Source: Pirellulales bacterium | GTDB lineage: Bacteria; Planctomycetota; Planctomycetia; Pirellulales; UBA1268 | NCBI GenBank assembly: GCA_017853835.1 | Contig: JAFMIU010000007.1 | Location: forward strand, 1-64,000 | DNA length: 64,000 nucleotides | Direction: 5' to 3' | Part shown: piece after piece, positions 35,774 to 45,000 of the stretch | How the letters are laid out: each line of letters begins with the position of its first letter | Position numbering within the stretch: position 1 is the stretch's first letter | The notes under the pieces: model-generated | The model's input: only the letters and a program-made list of their open reading frames with translations | Database searches by the model: none | Told to the model about the DNA's origin: nothing | Program-made: the position numbers and the translations under genes

Positions 35774-36555
35774 GGATCATCGTGCTCACCTGCTCGCGGC
35801 GGGGCACGGCCTCGCGCATGCTGCCCGCGCTATCCGCGTGCCCGCAACTGGTGGTCGTGCGGGTGGTGCTCGCCCACGGTGTCTCGCCGAACGCACGTAA
35901 GCATCGCTGGCGCCGCCTCCTCAAGATCCTGCGGATTGGCCCCCTCGGTGCGCTCAACGGAATTCGGATGCGGGCGTGGTATCGTGACCCCTCGACCCCG
36001 GACGTGGAGGAACTCTGTCGCACGCACGGAGTCCCGTTTTCCGAGACACCCTTCATCAACTGCGACGAGACAATCCGCCTGTTTCGCGAGGCCGACGCCG
36101 ATCTCGGCCTATCGCTCGGCAACGGCTACATCGGCGAGCGGGTGTTTTCGATTCCCCGGCACGGCATGGTCAACCTGCACTCCGAGGTGCTGCCTGCCTT
36201 TCAAGGGGCGTCGGCGGTCATCTGGCCGATCTACGAAAACGTTGCCGAGACGGGGTTCACGATTCACCAGGTCAACCGCAAGATCGACGACGGCGACATC
36301 CTCCTTCAAGAGAAGTGGCCGATCATCTTCCGCGACAGTCTGCGGAAAACCGTCGCGGCGAACCTGGTGCCCGGGCGGGAGCGTTCCCCGGCCGCCATGG
36401 TGAAGGTCTGCACCGATTACGCCACGCTCAAGCGGCACGCCGTCAAGCAGACCGGCGGCAGGTCGTATACCACGCCGTCGTTCTGGCAGTTTCTACGGAT
36501 GCTGCGGAACCATTCCCGGATGCGGGCCGCGCAGCGCGACAAAACCGCACGGTAG
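35770..36555 (+). CDS. Formyltransferase-family protein (possible sugar N-formyltransferase)
   Basis: A 261-residue protein of the methionyl-tRNA formyltransferase/sugar formyltransferase superfamily. The catalytic Asn-x-His is in GMVNLHSEVLPAFQGASAV (Asn135, His137) and the acidic residue lies in KIDDGDILLQE (Asp173 or Asp176), in the usual order. It has no tRNA-binding C-terminal domain. Together with the deacetylase it overlaps, it suggests deacetylation followed by N-formylation of an amino sugar. It could also be a hydrolase or transferase using another one-carbon or acyl donor. Confidence 0.8.
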   Translation: MRIIVLTCSRRGTASRMLPALSACPQLVVVRVVLAHGVSPNARKHRWRRLLKILRIGPLGALNGIRMRAWYRDPSTPDVEELCRTHGVPFSETPFINCDETIRLFREADADLGLSLGNGYIGERVFSIPRHGMVNLHSEVLPAFQGASAVIWPIYENVAETGFTIHQVNRKIDDGDILLQEKWPIIFRDSLRKTVAANLVPGRERSPAAMVKVCTDYATLKRHAVKQTGGRSYTTPSFWQFLRMLRNHSRMRAAQRDKTAR

Positions 36556-36573
36556 GAAAGGATTGCCCACGCG

Positions 36574-37530
36574 ATGATCCAAGCCGTTTCCCAGGCTGAA
36601 AGCCAGCCAGTCACGCCCGAGCGCGGACCACTCAACGCTTTCTGCGTCGATCTGGAGGAATGGTTTCATTCCTTCGGCATCCGCAGCCGGTACAACGACC
36701 CGCAGACATGGGACGACGCTCCTTCCTGCGTCGTGGCCGATACCGAAGTGCTCATGCGACTGCTCGACGACGCTGGCGCCCGCGGGACGTTCCTCACGGT
36801 CGGCTGGGTGGCGAAGAAACATCCCGATCTCATCCGCCGACTCGCCCGCGAGGGGCACGAGGTCGGGTGTCACAGCTACTGGCACCGGCTCGTGTTCGAG
36901 ATGACACCGGAGGAGTTCGATCGCGATCTCGCGGACTGCCTCGCCGTGCTGCGGGACCTGACCGGCCAGCCGGTCGATACCTACCGCGCGCCCGGTTTCT
37001 CCGTGAAGACCGAGGCGTTTTGGTGCTACCCGATCATGCGGCGGCACGGCATCACGACCGACATCTCCGTCGTGCCCGCCCAGCGCGACCACGGCGGGAT
37101 CGCCAATTTCCCTCGCGATCCGTTCGTGCTGGAGACTTCAGAAGGCGACATCCGCTGCTTTCCGGTTTCGGTGATGACGATCCTCGGCCGCCGCATCCCG
37201 TTTTCAGGCGGCGGCTACATGCGGCTCTTTCCGCAGTCACTCATCCACCGCGGCTTCCGGGAAAACCACGCCCAGGGCAGGCCAGGGATGTCGTACATCC
37301 ATCCGCGGGAGATCAACCCGGACCAGCCCCGACTGGAGCGGCCGCCCCTCTGGAACGCGAAAGAATCGGTCAAGTATCTCAAGTACTACATCAACCTCGG
37401 CACTACCCGGCGCAAGCTCGCCGCAATGCTCCGCACGTTCCGCTTCGGCACGGTCCGGGAGGTTTTGTCGATCGCTCCGATTCGCGGCCGCTACTCGCTC
37501 GCGAACGGCACGCTTACCCATAGCGCCTGA
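36574..37530 (+). CDS. XrtA/PEP-CTERM-type polysaccharide deacetylase
   Basis: A 318-residue NodB-type deacetylase of the subgroup found at exosortase (PEP-CTERM) exopolysaccharide loci. The start NAFCVDLEEWFH (Asp26), GTFLTVGWVAKKHPDLI, the metal His pair in GCHSYWHRL (His100, His104) and the DTYRAPGFSV motif are typical. So is the C-terminal DUF3473-like part with IHPREINPDQPR. It lacks a signal peptide. No exosortase gene is in this window, so if the system exists its other parts are elsewhere. Confidence 0.9.
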   Translation: MIQAVSQAESQPVTPERGPLNAFCVDLEEWFHSFGIRSRYNDPQTWDDAPSCVVADTEVLMRLLDDAGARGTFLTVGWVAKKHPDLIRRLAREGHEVGCHSYWHRLVFEMTPEEFDRDLADCLAVLRDLTGQPVDTYRAPGFSVKTEAFWCYPIMRRHGITTDISVVPAQRDHGGIANFPRDPFVLETSEGDIRCFPVSVMTILGRRIPFSGGGYMRLFPQSLIHRGFRENHAQGRPGMSYIHPREINPDQPRLERPPLWNAKESVKYLKYYINLGTTRRKLAAMLRTFRFGTVREVLSIAPIRGRYSLANGTLTHSA

Positions 37531-37638
37531 CGTTTCATCTCGCCGCAGCACGAGATGGCTTTCGGGACATCTCGCCAGCGGTACCACGTACGCGTTTGAC
37601 TGCAGACGATTCGAGTGACACGCAATCAACAGGAGTCC

Positions 37639-39270
37639 ATGACGACGGCGATCGCCGTCGTCGGTGCCGGTCCGGCTGGCATCGTCGTCGCGCTTGAATT
37701 GGCCCGCAAGGGCCATGCGGTGCTCCTCATCGAGAGCGGCGGCAGGCTGCCCGACGAGCGGACGCAGGCACTCGGCGACGCTGCCATCGCCGACCCCGCA
37801 AAGCACGTGGCGATGGGGCTCGCCACCCGCCGGCAGATCGGCGGAGCATCGAACATCTGGGGCGGCAGGTGCGTGCCCTACGATCCGATCGATTTCGACC
37901 GGCGGCCGTTCATCCAGGATTCCGAGTGGCCGATCGCATACGAGGCCATCGCCCCGTATTTTCAGCGGGCGAGCGACTGGTTCTTCACGGGCCGGTCAGC
38001 GTTCAATGCCCATGAGATCCCCGAGATCCGTCATCGGACGATCATTCCGGGCCTTCCCGACGGCGACGTGCTCTCGTCCTCGCTGGAGCGGTGGAGCCTG
38101 CCCACCAACTTCGGGCGACACTATGCCCGCGAACTGGCGACGACCCCGGGACTGCGGATCGCGGAGGGTCTGACCTGCGTCGAAATCGAGACGGACTCCG
38201 CCGCCGGCGCCGTCACGGGCCTGCGCTGCCGCCGTCTCGACGGCAGCGAGGTGCGCATCCAGGCACGGCACTACATCGTCGCCTGTGGCGGCCTGGAGAC
38301 GACGCGGTTGCTGCTCGCTTCACGATCGGTGATGCCCCGCGGGATCGGCAACCACTCCGATCTTCTCGGGCGATACTACATGGGGCACATCTCCGGCAAG
38401 ATTGCCGACGTCGTCTTCGACACGCCCCCAAAGGAGACGGCCTACGCCTACGATCGCGATGCCGACGGCGTCTACGTCCGCCATCGCCTGTCCTTCAGTC
38501 GCGAGGCGATCCTGCGGGAGCGACTCCCGAACATCGTCGGCTGGCTCGTGAACCCGGAGATCGCGAAGCCGGAGCACGGCAGCGGTGTGCTCTCGTTCGC
38601 CTATCTCGCGCTCTCCTCGCCATTCTTCGGCAAGCGGTTCATCGCCGAGGGCATCCGGCAGGCCGCGATCGGCAATGGGCCCCGTGTGATATGGCCCCAC
38701 CTCGCCAACATGCTTCGGGACCTTCCCGCCACGGCGGTGTTCGTGCCCACGTTCGCCTATCGCCGCTTTCTCGTCCGCCGAAAAGTGCCCGGGTTCTTCG
38801 TCCGCAGCGCCGCCAATCGGTATCCACTCCAGTACCACGGGGAGCAAGTGCCGTCTCCCGAGAGTCGCGTCACGTTGTCCGACGAGTGCGATGAGCTTGG
38901 CATGCCGCGGCTGCGAATCGACCTCCGATACTGCCGGCAGGACGTGGACGGCGTGCTGCGGGCCCATGAACTCTGGGACGCCCACCTCCGTCGCCACCGC
39001 TGCGGACGCATCGAGTACCATGCCGGAGATTTACGGGCAATGATCGAGACGCAAGCCGCCGATGGCTACCATCAGGCCGGCACCACCCGCATGAGCCGCG
39101 ACCCGGCTCACGGCGTCGTGGACGAGCACCTGCGCGTCCACGGCATCGGCAACCTGCACCTCGCCAGCAGCTCCACGTTCGTCACCAGCGGCCAAGCAAA
39201 CACGACCTTCATGATCGTGGCATTCGCCCTCCGGCTGGCCGATCGGCTCCACGAGACCCTGCAGGCATGA
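37639..39270 (+). CDS. GMC-family FAD-dependent oxidoreductase
   Basis: A 543-residue flavoprotein. ATG 37639 follows AGGAG closely and opens at the FAD-binding strand VVGAGPAG (7-14). Family marks include GGASNIWGGRC, HYIVACGGLETTRLLLAS and the C-terminal GYHQAGTTRMSRDP followed by GNLHLASSSTFVTSGQANTTF. It probably oxidises a hydroxyl group of a sugar or other alcohol. It overlaps the aldo-keto reductase gene by four bases, so the two may oxidise and re-reduce the same position and thereby invert it. Confidence 0.9.
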   Translation: MTTAIAVVGAGPAGIVVALELARKGHAVLLIESGGRLPDERTQALGDAAIADPAKHVAMGLATRRQIGGASNIWGGRCVPYDPIDFDRRPFIQDSEWPIAYEAIAPYFQRASDWFFTGRSAFNAHEIPEIRHRTIIPGLPDGDVLSSSLERWSLPTNFGRHYARELATTPGLRIAEGLTCVEIETDSAAGAVTGLRCRRLDGSEVRIQARHYIVACGGLETTRLLLASRSVMPRGIGNHSDLLGRYYMGHISGKIADVVFDTPPKETAYAYDRDADGVYVRHRLSFSREAILRERLPNIVGWLVNPEIAKPEHGSGVLSFAYLALSSPFFGKRFIAEGIRQAAIGNGPRVIWPHLANMLRDLPATAVFVPTFAYRRFLVRRKVPGFFVRSAANRYPLQYHGEQVPSPESRVTLSDECDELGMPRLRIDLRYCRQDVDGVLRAHELWDAHLRRHRCGRIEYHAGDLRAMIETQAADGYHQAGTTRMSRDPAHGVVDEHLRVHGIGNLHLASSSTFVTSGQANTTFMIVAFALRLADRLHETLQA

Positions 39271-40277
39271 GCCCGCCCTCGCCCATGGATGCTCCCTCGA
39301 TCGAACTTGTGCCGCTCGGAGTGGCCGACCTTCGAGTCACCCGGCTTTGCTTCGGGACAGGCACGCTGTTCCGGCTCCACTCCAGCCGCCAGCGGCAGCG
39401 ACTCCTTGACGCAGCCTACGCCCTCGGCATCCGGCATTTCGACACCGCGCGATCGTATGGACTCGGTGACGCGGAACGCGAGGTGGGCCGGTTCGTGGCG
39501 CGGCACCGTGGGAGTGTCACGGTCGCGACGAAGTTCGGTATGCGGGTATCGCGGACAGGCAGCCTGCTCAAGCCGTTGCAGACGGCGGCACGGCGCGTCG
39601 TCGGCATGTTTCCCGGACTGCGGAAGCAGCTCCGCAAACGGCAACTGCCGATCATCGCTCCGAGAGCGTTCGACCTGGCAAGCGCAAAGGACAGCCTTCA
39701 AACCAGTCTCCGGGAGCTGGCCGTCGAGCGGATCGACGTGCTGTTTCTTCACGAACCCGACCAAGGCACCGAGATCGACCCTGAACTCGCCAACTGGCTG
39801 GCGACGGCACGCGACGAAGGCCTCATTCGCACGTGGGGCCTGTCGGGGCCGCTGACATCGATTCTGGCGGTCCGGGAGCAATCGCCGGCGCTCGGCGCCG
39901 TGATGCAGTACGCGAGCGACGCCGTGTCCCGGGTAGCAGGGCCAGTACCACCCAATTGTCCCCGAGTAACGTATTCGCCGTTCGCCAACGCCCTGGAACC
40001 GATTCTGGCCACGCTGGCGCGCTCATCCTCGGCCATGCATGACTGGCAGCGCCGCCTCGATCTCCCCGCCGCCAAGGCCTCCGTGGCGGAGTTGCTCCTG
40101 ACGGATTCCTGCACGGAACCGAACCGCGATCCGGTCGTGTTTTCGACAACCAGTGTTCGCCATCTGGAAACACTTGTGCAGGCCGCGTACGATCCGGTCA
40201 TGCTCGGTCGCGTGCCCGAGTTTCGCAAGTGGATCGCCAATCACATGTCATCCCCCGGCGCCGGCACAGCCGGGTGA
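39267..40277 (+). CDS. Aldo/keto reductase
   Basis: A 336-residue NADPH-dependent reductase. The catalytic Tyr is in HFDTARSYGLGDAE, Lys in TVATKFGM and His in VLFLHEPDQG, the standard AKR tetrad with Asp in HFD. The C-terminal cofactor loop is shorter than usual. It is coupled by ATGA to the GMC oxidoreductase gene, which points to a shared sugar-modifying task rather than general detoxification. Confidence 0.88.
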   Translation: MSPPSPMDAPSIELVPLGVADLRVTRLCFGTGTLFRLHSSRQRQRLLDAAYALGIRHFDTARSYGLGDAEREVGRFVARHRGSVTVATKFGMRVSRTGSLLKPLQTAARRVVGMFPGLRKQLRKRQLPIIAPRAFDLASAKDSLQTSLRELAVERIDVLFLHEPDQGTEIDPELANWLATARDEGLIRTWGLSGPLTSILAVREQSPALGAVMQYASDAVSRVAGPVPPNCPRVTYSPFANALEPILATLARSSSAMHDWQRRLDLPAAKASVAELLLTDSCTEPNRDPVVFSTTSVRHLETLVQAAYDPVMLGRVPEFRKWIANHMSSPGAGTAG

Positions 40278-40294
40278 TCCTGAGCCAACTGTTC

Positions 40295-40870
40295 ATGAGT
40301 CTTTCCGACCCCGCTGCCGAACGCTTCTATGCCGGCGAATATCGCACGGCACTGCCGCTCGCCAATCGGTTCGCGCGAGCGGTATGGGGCGTCGTAGCTG
40401 CGACGCTCTTTCGGCTGTCACCGATACCGTTCTTCGCCTGGCGGCGTGTCCTGCTTCGGCTGTTCGGCTCGGCCGTCGCCTCGTCGGCGAAGGTCTACCC
40501 GTCGACCCGCATCTGGGCGCCTTGGAACCTCGTGATGGAGCACGGCTCCTGCCTCGGGCCGGAGGTCTATTGCTACAACGTGGCTCCGGTGTACCTCGGC
40601 GTCGATTCGACCGCGAGCTTCCGTTCGTTTCTTTGCACCGCCAGCCACGATATCCGCCACCCTGAGCGGCCACTGATCTCAGGCCCAGTCAGGCTCGAAC
40701 GGGGTGCCTACGTGTTCGCCGACACGTTCATCGGCATGAACGTGACTGTCGGCGAGGGGGCTGTGGTCGCGGCCCGGGCCGTGGTCGTCAAGGATGTGGC
40801 TCGCTTCGATGTGGTCGGAGGTAATCCAGCCCACGTCATCGGCCAACGAGTCATTCGCGGAGACGAATGA
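40295..40870 (+). CDS. WcaF-like colanic-acid-type acetyltransferase
   Basis: A 191-residue (from ATG 40295) left-handed beta-helix acyltransferase. An upstream GTG at 40274 sharing GTGA with the previous stop is an alternative start. The N-terminal amphipathic helix (RFARAVWGVVAATLFRLSP) and the hexapeptide core from ASSAKVYPSTRIWAPWNLVM are typical of WcaF. The catalytic His is in LCTASHDIRHPE, and the end reads VVGGNPAHVIGQR. It probably O-acetylates the repeat unit. Confidence 0.88.
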   Translation: MSLSDPAAERFYAGEYRTALPLANRFARAVWGVVAATLFRLSPIPFFAWRRVLLRLFGSAVASSAKVYPSTRIWAPWNLVMEHGSCLGPEVYCYNVAPVYLGVDSTASFRSFLCTASHDIRHPERPLISGPVRLERGAYVFADTFIGMNVTVGEGAVVAARAVVVKDVARFDVVGGNPAHVIGQRVIRGDE

Positions 40871-40880
40871 CAGCAGGCCC

Positions 40881-42020
40881 ATGCGAGTCCTCTTGGTCGC
40901 CAGTGCCCTTGATCCGGAGTTTGGTGGCTTGCCCGAAGCTGTTGAGCATCTGGGTGTAGCCTTGGCCGACGCCGGGCATTTCGTGACACTTGCGGGGCAA
41001 ACAGGGTCCTCCGTAGAGCGAAATCCGGCAGCTCTGCCGCGGCATTCCCGATTGCAACTTCACCACGTGCGACGGCCCTGGTCCTTGGCTGGTCAGGCAC
41101 AGGCTGCGAACGACCTGTTTTGCCTTGTCAAGGAATGGAGACTTTGCAGTCGTGACGGTTCGGAACCGATCGTTCACCTTCACGGCGTGTGGTCTCCCGG
41201 GATTATGGCAGCAATGGAGGCGGCATTGTCATCCCGTTCGCGGGTAGTGATCTCTCCGCACGGCATGTTGATGCGCGAGGCAATGAGAAAGAGTGCGACT
41301 TTGAAAAAGCTCGCGTGGAGTGGCTGTGTACGTCGCCAGGTATGCATGGCCGACGCCATCCACGTTACTTCACGTCAAGAAGGCGCTGATGTGGCAACTC
41401 TTCTTCCACGGGTTCAAAGCACCCGCATACCCTGGGGCATTACGCCGGCAAGCCTGCCCAAGAGGCGGTCCGATCAAAAGAGCAAGAGAATAGCATCATT
41501 CTTGGGTCGCATGATCCCATTGAAAGGCATTGATTTGCTGATCGATGCATGGGCCATACTTGACCCTGGCGGATGGGAGCTGAATCTCGTTGGCCCTTGC
41601 GATCCACGAACAAGGCAGGGACTCATGAGGCGGATTCGAAGTCACGGCATGGAGGATCGAATCCGCCTATTACCCCCGATTCTGCGAGCCGAGCGGCGTA
41701 GTTTCTGGAACCAATCCGACCTTTTGGTGCTTCCATCGCGTTCGGAGAACTTTGGTTTGGTTGCTGGCGAGGCCTTGGCCGCGGCGGTGCCTGTGGTGAC
41801 GACCACCGCCACAGCGTGGACGGAGGTGGAACGTGTCGGCTGCGGGTGGTGCGTTGCTCCTGCGTTGGCTTCGCTGGTCGAGGGTTTGCGAAACGCGACA
41901 TCTCAGCCTTCATCGACGCTCGCTTCGATGGGGACGAATGGGCGGCGATGGATCGAAGAGGAGTTTAATTGGTCGCGAATCGCCGATCGAGTCGTCCGTG
42001 AGCTGTACTCGTCCATGTAA
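40881..42020 (+). CDS. Glycosyltransferase family 4
   Basis: A 379-residue GT-B enzyme. It opens with MRVLLVASALDPEFGGLPEA and has the acceptor-side IVHLHGVWSPGIMAAME, VVISPHGMLMREAMRKS, the donor-side ASFLGRMIPLKGIDLLIDAW and LVLPSRSENFGLVAGEALA motifs. It looks like a paralogue of the enzyme at 24345-25502 but has less GC-rich codons. ATG 40881 is chosen because upstream in-frame sequence belongs to the previous gene. Confidence 0.92.
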   Translation: MRVLLVASALDPEFGGLPEAVEHLGVALADAGHFVTLAGQTGSSVERNPAALPRHSRLQLHHVRRPWSLAGQAQAANDLFCLVKEWRLCSRDGSEPIVHLHGVWSPGIMAAMEAALSSRSRVVISPHGMLMREAMRKSATLKKLAWSGCVRRQVCMADAIHVTSRQEGADVATLLPRVQSTRIPWGITPASLPKRRSDQKSKRIASFLGRMIPLKGIDLLIDAWAILDPGGWELNLVGPCDPRTRQGLMRRIRSHGMEDRIRLLPPILRAERRSFWNQSDLLVLPSRSENFGLVAGEALAAAVPVVTTTATAWTEVERVGCGWCVAPALASLVEGLRNATSQPSSTLASMGTNGRRWIEEEFNWSRIADRVVRELYSSM

Positions 42021-42023
42021 GGG

Positions 42024-45000
42024 ATGGTGGCGAATCGAATGAAAAGCCGCGCGATACCATTCATGGGACACTGGAAAACGAGCAGAAGAGCGGCCCTGCA
42101 TTGGCTGATCTGTGCCGTTCCGTTGCTTCTCGGTGTCTTGGGACCGCTTCTGCCTGTCAGCGCCGCGGAGGGCAACGACGCGATTCGATGGACCGCCTTC
42201 CGGGAAAAGTTCACCCTCGACGGCACACCGTTGGTCTTTGCCGCCGCCGCGACCATCGAGCCGGTCGTTGATGGGAGGCTGGATGACGCGGCCTGGGAGA
42301 CGGCGGTCCCGTTGACGGGCTTCGTCGAGCACCAGATGGCCGGTGACAGGGCAGTTCAGCCCGGCCAGACCTCGGTTCAATGCACCCACAGCGTCGATCG
42401 GCTTTTCTTCGCAGCGAGGTGCCAGATGACGGCACCGGGGATTGTGCGACGGGAGCTACCGCCTGGCGATCGTGATGGCGATGTTTTTATTGACGACTGC
42501 CTTGATATTCATCTTCATGTGAATGGGACGACGATGCGGTTTATTGTGACTGCCGGGGGTGCGAGAGCTGACGCTCTGGACGGTGATTCGTCCTGGAATC
42601 CGGAGTGGAGTGTGGCCGTCACGGCTCTCGAGACAGAATGGGTCGTGGAATGCTCGATCCCCTTTGCAGCACTGCAGGGACGACGCCCCCCGAACCCGGC
42701 CGATCCAGGATCGTCGCTTCGAATGAATATAGGCCGTGCAACGAGTCCGGTTCGCATCACGAGCTCGCTTTATCCCGGGTATGACGATCCGAAGCGCATG
42801 GGAGTGCTAGTCGTCGGGTCACGTGAACAGTGGGAGGCTAGGGGGAGAAGCCGCTCGGGCATTCACGTCAGCGGAGTCTCGCTCTTGCTCGACAAGTGCC
42901 GATACGATGCATTAGATGGTTGCGCACGTGGACGAGTGAGGATGCTGGAGGCAAGTGCAACGGTCGAAAAAGCAACGAGCGAGGTGCGGGTGCGAATGAG
43001 CGTCATTGACGCGGAAGGTAGGGCTGTCATCCCCTTCGCCACGACGGAACAACTCGATACTTCGGTAATCGACTTCGACATCGACACGATGCCGCTACCG
43101 TCGGGCAGGTATCGGGTTGTCGTCGATGTTGTGAATCAGGATGGCACAGTGCTTCATCAAGCAAGCCAAGACTTCGTTCGGCTTCAAGACGAGCGTGTCC
43201 CTCGGTCCGGCAGTATCCCGATGAGCATCGACCTGCCACAGGCCTCGGCAGCGATGATCTGCAAAGAAACACCGCTGCCAGTGTATGCGGGGATTCCCAT
43301 GCCTCGTGGGGCGGCCGACGAGGCGACGTCGTATCAGGTGTTTGATGCGGCGGGGCGGGAGTTGCCCTGTCAGGTCGAGGCACTCACACGCTGGGCTCCC
43401 CGTGGAAGTACGCAGTGGCTCGGCGTGAGGTTCATGGCCGACTCTTTAGACGCAGACAATTGTACGCTCGTCTATTCTGAAGGGCACAAGGCGACCTCGC
43501 CGGAGCAGTCGGCTCTTGTTCGCCGAGTGGAAGGATGTGTTGTCGTAGACACCGGGCCTTTGCGTTTTGAAGTGAGCGAGAATGCATTCGATGGCTTACA
43601 TCGAGTGTGGCTTGATTGCAATGAGGATGGCGTTGTGAGCGACGACGAGCAGCTGCTTGCCGACGCACCCGTGGGTCCGTTCGTTTGCGATGAGAACGGC
43701 ACGGTTTACTACGCCCGAAATGATCGCGACCCTGAGATTACCGTCGAGGACGCGGGGCCGATGTGTGTCGTCATCCGGTGTGCAGGATGGTATGTCGCCG
43801 AGGACGGCGGACGCGTCTGTCGCCACGTCACCAGGATCGTCGCGCACGCCGGCCTTTCTTGGCTGAAGGTTTTTCACACAGTTGTGTTTTGTGCTGACTC
43901 GAGGGAAACCGCGATCTCCGACATTGCCTGGCCGATGAAGGTCCGTGAGGCAGTGAGTTCGGCACGATTCGGTGGTGAGTCTCGGCCTTATGAGACTGCT
44001 CTTGAACACGGCATGGTTTTGTCGTTGCTTCAACATGAACGGGACTCATATCAAATCAATCGATTCCGCGAAAATTCCCCGCATTTCGTCAAGAAGATGT
44101 CGGAGAATCGCACGGCTGGCGGCTGGGCGGAGTTGAGAGGTGGACGTAGCGCGATCTCTATTGGTCTTAGGCACTTCGCCGACCTGTATCCGAAGGAGTT
44201 GGAGGCTAGCAGCGACACGCTGACCCTTCACATATGGCCGAAGCACGGCATCGACAAGGTCATCAAGCCGCCAACCGATGAGAACCTGTCGGAGTTGTGG
44301 TTCCTTCATCATCGAAGACTGTTAGATTTCCAAGTGCCAAAATGGTTCTCGGACTTTCAGTCCGCGGGTCCATTCACGAACGAGGAGCACGAGGCGTCAC
44401 GGCATCGCTACGTTCGGGCCTCGGCGAACACAAATGGTATGGGCGTAGCACGTACCCATGAACTCTTTATCAACTTCCGTGTGCCCGAACGAGATACTGT
44501 GCGATCCGTGTGGACCTTCGTGAATTCACCGGCTTTTGCGGCCGCCAGTCCTCAGTGGATGTGCGGGACAGGTGTTTTTGGGCCGATCGAACCGGTCGAT
44601 CACAAAACTTTTGCCGTGGTGGAGCAGGCCATCGATGCACGGTTTGACAGCGAGAGGGCCATCGAAAAGTTCTCGAGCGGAATGTTCAATTTCGGAGGAT
44701 CGACTTCGTACTTCAAGCCGGAGTTCGGCTCTTATGACCAACTTGATCGGCCCTGGCGGCTTACGCATCACGGGGCCCCCCGCGCGCCGTGGTTGCTTTT
44801 CGCACGAAGCGGACTCCGGAAGCACGCGGAATACGCGCTCCGGAACGGAGGGTGGTGCGCCGATCTTGGGTACTGTCATTACTCGCATCCCGCTCTGGAG
44901 CGTGAGGGCATCGATGGCAAAGTGAGGGGTGGGCAGTGCGACTACAAGGGGATCGTTCCCTGGTCGAGGGGCGGCAGGGTCATGGATTACAACTCCATGG

